From assembly GCA_934630485.1 (NCBI GenBank), contig CAKTWD010000098.1, forward strand, positions 1-5,629: a stretch of 5,629 nucleotides of DNA, in the 5' to 3' direction. The position numbers and the translations under genes are program-made. The notes under the pieces were generated by a model that searched no databases, was not told where the DNA came from, and was given only the letters and a program-made list of their open reading frames with translations. How positions within the stretch are numbered: the stretch's first letter is position 1; each line of letters opens with the position of its first letter. Shown piece by piece: positions 1 through 4,382 of the stretch. Origin of the DNA: an uncultured Eggerthellaceae bacterium (lineage in GTDB: Bacteria > Actinomycetota > Coriobacteriia > Coriobacteriales > Eggerthellaceae).

Positions 1-127
1 TGCCAAGGGGGCGTTTAAGGCCGGCGTCGTCAAGCCTCATGATGTTGCCGTCTTTGCGCGTGTACTCAACCGGTTGCGGGTGCAGCAGGTTGTCCACCCA
101 GTGTTCCAGATCGTTGAATTTAGACAT
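1..127 (-). CDS. N-terminal fragment of an unrecognised protein (runs off the left edge)
   Basis: The ATG is the complement of 125-127, and 42 complete codons are visible before the window ends. The start is well supported: AAGGAG (complement of 134-139) lies six bases upstream, and an extended -10 box lies a further 20 bases or so away. The visible protein begins MSKFNDLEHWVDNLLHPQPV and continues through a charged stretch (EYTRKDGNIMRL) to LKRPLG at the edge. It has no signal peptide or membrane segment in this part and looks like a soluble protein. I do not recognise the family and the fragment is too short to assign a function. The gene is divergent from the TerC-family gene and shares its upstream control region, so the two could be co-regulated, but nothing in the fragment itself points to metal handling. 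Confidence 0.75.
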   Translation of the reverse strand, partial: MSKFNDLEHWVDNLLHPQPVEYTRKDGNIMRLDDAGLKRPLG

Positions 128-159
128 GGAGAACTCCTTGCGGGTTGTGTGCTTTGGGC

Positions 160-188
160 ATTATAGCATTGCCCTTTTTTGACTTTGC
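160..188 (-). promoter_or_regulatory. Leftward extended -10 promoter for the gene at the left edge
   Basis: On the minus strand 160-168 reads TGCTATAAT, a TGn extended -10 with a perfect TATAAT hexamer (160-165). At a 17-base spacer the -35 position (183-188, GCAAAG) matches consensus poorly, as is common when an extended -10 is present. The inferred transcription start near 153 leaves a leader of about 26 bases ending in the AAGGAG site. The -10 lies inside an inverted repeat, GGGCA (156-160) / TGCCC (170-174). Confidence 0.6.
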
Positions 189-198
189 GTGTTAGGAT
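169..198 (+). promoter_or_regulatory. Rightward promoter for the riboswitch-TerC transcript
   Basis: TTGCCC (169-174) as -35, an 18-base spacer, and TAGGAT (193-198) preceded by TG at 190-191 form a plausible extended -10 promoter. Initiation would fall around 204-206, directly before the first closing base pair of the riboswitch at 208, which is where a transcriptional riboswitch would be expected to begin. Each hexamer matches consensus at only four positions, so the aptamer position adds much of the support. The promoter is interleaved with the leftward one. Confidence 0.45.
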
Positions 199-207
199 CA
201 TCGCAAC

Positions 208-314
208 CCGTGGGGGAGTAGTTGGCGCGATTAACGTCGCGTGCCCATGTTCAACATCGTGGCGGTGGCATTGATGATCACCGTCTGGCATGGCTTAAAT
301 GGCAAGACTCATGG
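208..314 (+). promoter_or_regulatory. yybP-ykoY manganese riboswitch (aptamer)
   Basis: The two hallmark segments of the family are present: GGAGUAG (215-221, within GGGGAGUAG) on the 5' side and GGCAAGAC (301-308) on the 3' side, with UUCAACAUC (250-258) between them resembling the conserved UCAACAU element. The closing helix P1.1 forms seven continuous pairs between CCGUGGG (208-214) and CUCAUGG (308-314), including two G-U pairs. A first hairpin pairs CGCGA (226-230) with UCGCG (237-241). A second arm pairs CAUG (246-249) with CAUG (289-292) and carries a distal CGGUG (263-267) / CACCG (279-283) stem. Members of this class bind Mn2+ where the two arms dock, and they commonly precede genes for TerC-type proteins, Mn exporters and P-type ATPases. 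The gene downstream here is TerC-family, which fits. Motif, fold and context agree; no covariance-model score was run. Confidence 0.9.
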
Positions 315-354
315 CGTAGCGATCCTGTCGTTGCGCCATGAGTCTTTTTCTTTT
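304..354 (+). terminator. Riboswitch-controlled intrinsic terminator
   Basis: A perfect 13-bp inverted repeat (304-316 with 334-346) continues inward through six more pairs (317-322 with 328-333, two of them G-U) to a five-base loop (323-327). A T-rich tract follows at 345-354. The 5' arm contains the whole 3' strand of the aptamer closing helix (308-314), so terminator and ligand-bound aptamer cannot both form. This predicts termination without Mn2+ and read-through with Mn2+. It sits 53 bases before the TerC start codon, so it acts as an attenuator of that gene and not as the end of an upstream gene. Confidence 0.88.
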
Positions 355-406
355 CTACGGGCTTGTTTCGATTCGGACGTAGGCGAAAAACGAAGGAGAA
401 CTTCAT

Positions 407-1231
407 ATGTTCGATTTTTCGGTGTTCACCACCGCCGATGCGTGGATCTCGCTGGTGACGCTTCTTTTCCTGGAGATCGTGTTGGGCATCGACAACATCG
501 TGTTCATCAGCATCACTTCCAACAGACTTCCCAAGAATCAACAACATATCGGTCGCATTCTTGGTTTGGCGGGCGCCTTTCTTTCCCGTGTCGCCTTCCT
601 GTCGGTTGCCTCGTGGCTCACGCACATGACGAAGCCGCTGTTCACTATCGATCTCGGGTTCTTTGCTCACGGGTTCTCTGTGCGCGACATCATCCTGTTC
701 TTAGGCGGTGCTTACCTCATCTACAAGGGCATCGATGAGTTGCGCGGCGTTTTGGCCCTTACCGAGGAGAAGGAAGAGCACGACGCCAAAACCACCTCCA
801 AGCCCGCGCGTTCGATTTCGCTTTTCGGCGCCGTGGCCACCATCATGGTCATGGACATCGTGTTCTCGATCGATTCGGTCATTACCGCCGTTGGCCTTTC
901 CGATCATCTGATCATCATGGTTCTTGCGGTTATGCTGGCCATCATCTTAATGATGTTCTTCATTGACGTCATTTCCGATTTCATCAACAAGCATGTCGAG
1001 ATGAAGGTTCTGGCGCTGGTATTCATCTGCGTTATCGGCTGCCTGTTGTTCGTCGACTCGCTGGGCATCAACTCGGGCATCGAGGTTTTGGATATGCATA
1101 TGGAGAAGCTCATGGTTTACTTCGCCATGGTGTTCTCGGTTGTTCTCGAGCTTATCCAGATGCGTCGCAAGGCTAACTTCGAGAAGTGGCAGAAGAGTCT
1201 GCAGGACGGCTCCAAGGAGGACGCCGAATAG
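407..1231 (+). CDS. TerC-family integral membrane protein, probable manganese exporter or metal-supply protein
   Basis: The 274-residue protein is typical in length and pattern for TerC/Alx-like membrane proteins. The first membrane segment carries the family signature LEIVLGIDN (residues 22-30, with E23, D29 and N30), and the related second motif VMDIVFSIDS (148-157, with D150 and D156) comes after a charged cytoplasmic-looking loop (about 120-135, rich in E and K). Further hydrophobic segments lie near 52-70, 92-106, 136-165, 167-192, 199-218 and 234-250, and the tail is basic then acidic. The acidic residues inside membrane segments are the expected metal-handling positions. The ATG is set by AAGGAG at 393-398, eight bases upstream. 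The Mn2+ riboswitch upstream argues for manganese efflux or for loading manganese onto exported enzymes, as known for TerC relatives in Bacillus. The name comes from tellurite resistance, but the sequence gives no reason to infer that role. The family call is firm and the substrate is inferred. Confidence 0.93.
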   Translation: MFDFSVFTTADAWISLVTLLFLEIVLGIDNIVFISITSNRLPKNQQHIGRILGLAGAFLSRVAFLSVASWLTHMTKPLFTIDLGFFAHGFSVRDIILFLGGAYLIYKGIDELRGVLALTEEKEEHDAKTTSKPARSISLFGAVATIMVMDIVFSIDSVITAVGLSDHLIIMVLAVMLAIILMMFFIDVISDFINKHVEMKVLALVFICVIGCLLFVDSLGINSGIEVLDMHMEKLMVYFAMVFSVVLELIQMRRKANFEKWQKSLQDGSKEDAE

Positions 1232-1239
1232 AAGCGAAG

Positions 1240-1329
1240 CGCCCGCCTCGGTTTTTTGCCCAAGCCGCCTTTTGGTTATCGCGATCGATTAATGGGAGGC
1301 GGCTCGTGCTTGCCGATGGCGGGCGTTTT
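1240..1329. terminator. Nested inverted repeat between convergent genes, probable terminator
   Basis: An outer stem pairs CGCCCGCC (1240-1247) with GGCGGGCG (1318-1325) and continues as TCGG (1248-1251) with CCGA (1313-1316), leaving one bulged base. An inner stem pairs AGCCGCCT (1263-1270) with AGGCGGCT (1297-1304). The outer stem is followed on the plus strand by TTTT (1326-1329), so it can end the TerC transcript. On the minus strand the structure begins 32 bases past the stop of the convergent lipid kinase gene, but no U-tract follows there, so termination in that direction is less certain. The long loops make this larger than a classic intrinsic terminator. Confidence 0.6.
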
Positions 1330-1361
1330 GCATCGGGAATGACAGATCGATTCGATGGGAT

Positions 1362-2282
1362 TTAAGACTGGGCCGTGTCGCTGAAGCTTTTGAACCCTTC
1401 GTCGGAAAGCAGCAGGCGGGCGGCACCTGGCATGACGCGTGTATTGAAAGGGGTTTCAAGCCCCGGAACCTCGCCGTCGTACTGGATGTTCATGGGCGGG
1501 TCGCATTCGACGCGCACTGAAGACCCACTGATGACCTCAAGGGAATCGGTTCGGCTGGGATAGGTTCCCTCGCGGTCGCGCCAGCTGGCAAGCACTGCAG
1601 GGATAAGCTCGAACGCGTTTTGAGTTTTCAGCACGACGACATCGAGCTTTCCGTCGCGTGGGTGGTTTTCGTGGGTGATGCTGATGTCGAATTTCATCTT
1701 CGAGAAGTTCGCCAAGACGACGCCCACGCCTTCTCGTTCGTAGCGCGTACCGTCGATATCAAGTGTGATCTTCGACACCTGCGGTGTTGCGTTTGCCACT
1801 GCGGCCTGGAAATACGCTATAGGACCAAGGATTTTCTTTGTGGGGATGGCGGTTTCCATGATGGCTGCATCGAATCCTGCACCGGCCATGATCAGGAAAC
1901 CGTGCTTCTTGCCCTGAGACTCGATCTCACCCAGGTCGAAATCGAGGTGTTTTCCTTCGTTCAGCAGCTTTACCAGCGCATTGGGTTCATTTGGAGAGGC
2001 AAGATTGCCCGCTAGCAGATTGCCGGTTCCAGCGGGGAAGGGAAGTATCGGCACGCCGGTGTTGGCAAGAGCGTAGGCGACCGAGGCAATGGTTCCGTCG
2101 CCTCCGGACACAACGACGGCGTCGAACGCTTCAGCGTCGTGCGCGAGCGTGGCGGCGTCTGTTGACCCGTCGGTGGTTCGAATGCAGATCTCGTCGCCGT
2201 CCTGAGCCGCGAGTCGTGCGAAATCGTAAATCGACCCGTCGCGCAGGCCGGAAGATACGTTGTTCACGATGAGCAGTTTCAC
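1362..2282 (-). CDS. Diacylglycerol/lipid kinase family protein (YegS/DgkB/LCB5 type)
   Basis: This 306-residue protein shows the family in order: an N-terminal Rossmann-like strand MKLLIVNN, the nucleotide-binding SGGDGT (59-64), the glycine loop FPAGTGNLLAG (82-92), GAGFDA (134-139), then the C-terminal beta domain with RDGKLDVVVL (209-218) and QYDGE (267-271). Enzymes of this type transfer phosphate from ATP to a lipid alcohol such as diacylglycerol, usually at the inner face of the membrane; the exact lipid cannot be read from sequence. The GTG at 2282-2280 is preferred as start: GGGAG lies four bases upstream and the conserved beta strand begins at once. Opening at the ATG ending at 2375 would add 31 residues with no family resemblance, and an ATG in between (complement of 2304-2306) would place the binding site inside the gene. 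It is convergent with the TerC gene and divergent from rnd. Family is firm; length is normal. Confidence 0.92.
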   Translation of the reverse strand: MKLLIVNNVSSGLRDGSIYDFARLAAQDGDEICIRTTDGSTDAATLAHDAEAFDAVVVSGGDGTIASVAYALANTGVPILPFPAGTGNLLAGNLASPNEPNALVKLLNEGKHLDFDLGEIESQGKKHGFLIMAGAGFDAAIMETAIPTKKILGPIAYFQAAVANATPQVSKITLDIDGTRYEREGVGVVLANFSKMKFDISITHENHPRDGKLDVVVLKTQNAFELIPAVLASWRDREGTYPSRTDSLEVISGSSVRVECDPPMNIQYDGEVPGLETPFNTRVMPGAARLLLSDEGFKSFSDTAQS

Positions 2283-2306
2283 AGTTCTCCCTTCCGCTGT
2301 TATCAT
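2278..2306 (+). promoter_or_regulatory. Promoter of rnd
   Basis: TTCACA (2278-2283) matches the -35 consensus at five of six positions. After exactly 17 bases comes TATCAT (2301-2306), also five of six, preceded by TG at 2298-2299 as an extended -10. This is the best-formed full promoter in the window. Transcription would start near 2313 and give a leader of about 85 bases. The -35 box covers the GTG start codon of the opposite-strand lipid kinase (2280-2282), and the spacer covers its ribosome binding site. Confidence 0.65.
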
Positions 2307-2357
2307 GGTACACCAGTGAAGATGGGGGCTTGGTAACGCCTCGGTCACACAATGGCC

Positions 2358-2371
2358 GGGCTCAGCAGCCC
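2358..2371 (+). other. Small hairpin in the rnd leader
   Basis: GGGCT (2358-2362) and AGCCC (2367-2371) form a five-pair stem with a CAGC loop, 12 bases before the ribosome binding site of rnd. No U-tract follows, so it is not a terminator. It may be a leader stem affecting mRNA stability, or chance. Confidence 0.3.
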
Positions 2372-2397
2372 TCAAGCAACGTTAGGAAATGCACTCA

Positions 2398-3555
2398 ATG
2401 TATATAGACAGCCAGAAGGCTTTTGACGCGTACGTCGATTCCATTGCGGGTGCTCGCGTTTTGGCGATCGATACCGAGTTTCTTCGCGAGAAAACGTACT
2501 ACGCGACGCTGTGCCTTTTGCAGCTGAACGCCGATGGCAAAGTTGCGGTCGTCGATCCGTTCAAGGTTGATATCTCCATTTTGAAGCCCATTCTTTTGGA
2601 TGAATCCACCATGAAGCTTTTCCATGCGGGGCGTCAGGATATCGAGATCATCCTGCATGAGATCGGTTGTGTTCCTGCCCCGATTTTCGATACGCAGGTT
2701 GCCGCCGCTTTGACGGGGCAAACCCAGCAGGTCGGATACGGTCCGCTCGTTCATTCCCTGTGCGGGGTCAAAATCGCCAAGGCCGATTCATTCACCGATT
2801 GGTCGCAGCGCCCCTTGACTGAATCGCAGATCCAATACGCAGCGGAAGACGTCATTTACCTTCCCGAGATGTACGACCGTATGTGCGCCCTCCTTAAGAA
2901 GAAAGGTCGCTTGGGCTGGCTCGCCAACGATTTCGCGGAGCTTTCCAGCATCGAGCATTACGTGGTCGACGAGCGCGAGCGTTATCGCAAGCTCAAGCAC
3001 GTTTCGCAGCTCACGCGTCGCCAGATGGCTGCCGCACGCGAGATGGCTGCTTGGCGCGAACTTCAGGCGCAATCACGCAACATTCCTCGCAAGTGGGTTC
3101 TTTCCGACGAGCAGATTGTCGAGGCCTGCAAGCGAGAGCCCCGCTCGATCGATGACTTGTTCATGGTACGCGGTATGCGAGAGAAGCTTCCCACGGCGGA
3201 CGCGCGCGTTGTCATACAGCTTGTTCGCTCGGCGCTTGATGCGTCGCCCGACACGTGGCCTGAAGTTGACAAGTGCAGCAAGAACGAGCCGAATGTCGAT
3301 GTGCAGGTTGATTTGATGACGGCAATCGTGCGCAAACGCTCAAAGCAGAGCGATATCGCGTTTCAGACGCTTGCAAGCCATTCCGAGCTTCAGGATATTG
3401 CTCGAGGCCATTATGAAGACGTTGAGCTTCTTCGCGGCTGGCGTCGTGAGATCGTGGGCGAGGAACTGCTGGCTCTTATGCGCGGCGAGCTTTCCCTTTC
3501 GATTAAAAATGGCCGTGTGCGCGTGACCAATCTTCTAAAAAAGGAAGATAAATAG
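2398..3555 (+). CDS. rnd: Ribonuclease D
   Basis: RNase D is a 3'-5' exoribonuclease that trims tRNA precursors and other stable RNAs using two metal ions. All DEDD-Y residues are visible, numbered from the preferred start: D25 and E27 in LAIDTEF, D81 in HAGRQDIEI, and Y147 with D151 in YAAEDVIYLPEMY. An HRDC helical domain follows at about 205-285 (LTRRQMAAAREMAAWRE, then RSIDDLFMVRGM), and a second, more diverged helical repeat fills about 300-375 (FQTLASHSELQDIARG), as in the E. coli enzyme. The length of 385 residues is normal. The frame also has an ATG at 2389, but the only Shine-Dalgarno (AGGA, 2384-2387) would almost touch it, whereas it is ten bases from the ATG at 2398, so the latter is preferred. 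The gene has its own promoter and is followed by a 161-base gap. Confidence 0.95.
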   Translation: MYIDSQKAFDAYVDSIAGARVLAIDTEFLREKTYYATLCLLQLNADGKVAVVDPFKVDISILKPILLDESTMKLFHAGRQDIEIILHEIGCVPAPIFDTQVAAALTGQTQQVGYGPLVHSLCGVKIAKADSFTDWSQRPLTESQIQYAAEDVIYLPEMYDRMCALLKKKGRLGWLANDFAELSSIEHYVVDERERYRKLKHVSQLTRRQMAAAREMAAWRELQAQSRNIPRKWVLSDEQIVEACKREPRSIDDLFMVRGMREKLPTADARVVIQLVRSALDASPDTWPEVDKCSKNEPNVDVQVDLMTAIVRKRSKQSDIAFQTLASHSELQDIARGHYEDVELLRGWRREIVGEELLALMRGELSLSIKNGRVRVTNLLKKEDK

Positions 3556-3628
3556 TCCAATTAGGCTCGTTTCGGCTTCGAATCGGGCTTCCATTTGCGG
3601 TTCTGAGGATTTGTTTACGAATAGCTTT

Positions 3629-3653
3629 CGCTTGCGCGCGGTGCATCGCAGCG
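3629..3653 (+). other. GC-rich hairpin between rnd and the peptidase gene
   Basis: CGCTTGCG (3629-3636) pairs with CGCAGCG (3647-3653) with one bulged T, around a ten-base loop. It is followed by only a weak pyrimidine stretch (3657-3663), so it could be a poor rnd terminator or a structure in the promoter region. Apart from this and the promoter, the 3556-3716 gap shows nothing I can assign. Confidence 0.3.
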
Positions 3654-3666
3654 AGGTCCTTTCGGA

Positions 3667-3672
3667 TATAAT
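3667..3672 (+). promoter_or_regulatory. -10 box of the peptidase-xseA operon
   Basis: A perfect TATAAT lies 44 bases before the GTG start of the peptidase gene, giving an inferred transcript start near 3679 and a leader of about 38 bases. No recognisable -35 is found at 16-18 bases upstream and there is no TG extension, so an activator may be needed or the match may be partly chance. Confidence 0.5.
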
Positions 3673-3716
3673 GCGAATATCTGTTCGGGTTTTCTATTGA
3701 ACAAGGAGTTATCGAC

Positions 3717-4373
3717 GTGAGCTACTTGACGCTTGTTATTCTTACTTTGGTCATCGGCGTGGGTGCGCAGTGGCTGGTTAACAGCCGCTTGAAGAAGTAC
3801 CAACGTGTTCCCGTGTCCAATATGATGACCGGGGCCGAGGCGGCTCGTCAGATGCTCGAGTACTACGGCATTCATGGTGTTCACGTTGGTCGTGGCGCGG
3901 AAGGCCAGGACTTCTTCGACCCGCGCAACAATTCCATCACGTTGTCGCCCAGTGTTTTCGATGGCCGTTCGGTCACCGCGCTGGCAACCGCCTGCCACGA
4001 GTGCGGTCATGCATACCAGTATGCGCAGAACTACACCCCTATGCGCATTCGCACGGCAATCGTCCCTGCGGTTAATCTTGCTTCCAACGCTTGGGTTTTT
4101 ATCCTGATGATCGGTATCATGCTCAATCTTGCCGGCTTGGTCGACCTTGCCATCATCGTTTACGCCGTGGTGGTCTTATTCTCCTTGGTCACGCTTCCTG
4201 TTGAATTCGATGCTTCCCATAGGGGCCTTGGCTACATGCAAACCATCGGCCTGCCTGCGGGCGAAATCGCGGGTTCGCGCTCGGTTCTTACCGCATGTGC
4301 TCTTACGTACGTTGCCGCGGCTCTTACGTCCATCCTTCAGCTTGTCTGGCTTCTTGGCCAGCGCGAAGACTAA
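3717..4373 (+). CDS. Membrane zinc metallopeptidase, YugP / Zn_peptidase_2 family
   Basis: The 218-residue protein carries the zinc-peptidase motif HECGH (residues 94-98; H94 and H98 as ligands, E95 catalytic) within ATACHECGHAYQYAQ. The likely third ligand is E163 in LPVEFDASHRGL, the arrangement typical of the YugP family. A hydrophobic N-terminal segment (2-20) is followed by a soluble stretch that includes NNSITLSPSVFDGRS (71-85). Membrane segments lie at about 112-138, 140-160 and 192-214, and the active-site motif precedes the first of these. It therefore looks like a membrane-anchored protease; its substrate is unknown. GTG is used as start, fixed by AAGGAG at 3703-3708 with eight-base spacing. 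The length is normal for the family (about 220-230). The stop overlaps the xseA ribosome binding site, so the two are co-transcribed, although no functional link between them is established. Confidence 0.92.
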   Translation: MSYLTLVILTLVIGVGAQWLVNSRLKKYQRVPVSNMMTGAEAARQMLEYYGIHGVHVGRGAEGQDFFDPRNNSITLSPSVFDGRSVTALATACHECGHAYQYAQNYTPMRIRTAIVPAVNLASNAWVFILMIGIMLNLAGLVDLAIIVYAVVVLFSLVTLPVEFDASHRGLGYMQTIGLPAGEIAGSRSVLTACALTYVAAALTSILQLVWLLGQRED

Positions 4374-4376
4374 GGA
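4371..4376 (+). promoter_or_regulatory. Ribosome binding site of xseA overlapping the upstream stop codon
   Basis: TAAGGA contains both the TAA that ends the peptidase gene (4371-4373) and the AAGGA Shine-Dalgarno (4372-4376), six bases before the xseA ATG. A ribosome terminating on the first gene is thus placed on the initiation site of the second, the classic layout for translational coupling. Confidence 0.75.
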
Positions 4377-4382
4377 ATCGCG

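Noticed and set aside
179..184. TTGACT as -35 of the TerC promoter
   Set aside because: No -10-like hexamer lies 16-18 bases downstream, and initiation would fall inside the aptamer.
194..326. Extended outer pairing of AGGAT (194-198) and CGC (202-204) with GCG and ATCCT (319-326), lengthening the aptamer stem
   Set aside because: The likely transcription start near 205 would leave the upstream strand out of the RNA.
241..738. 165-codon plus-strand open frame starting inside the leader
   Set aside because: Its first half lies in the riboswitch and terminator and the rest is out of frame with the TerC protein; its sequence is low in hydrophobic structure and rich in H, R and S, as expected of a shadow frame.
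407..1231. Tellurite resistance determinant
   Set aside because: Only the family name suggests this. There are no other ter-cluster genes, and the Mn2+ riboswitch points to manganese.
3615..4010. 131-codon minus-strand open frame
   Set aside because: Antisense to the zinc peptidase N-terminus and its promoter; no ribosome binding site or recognisable domain.
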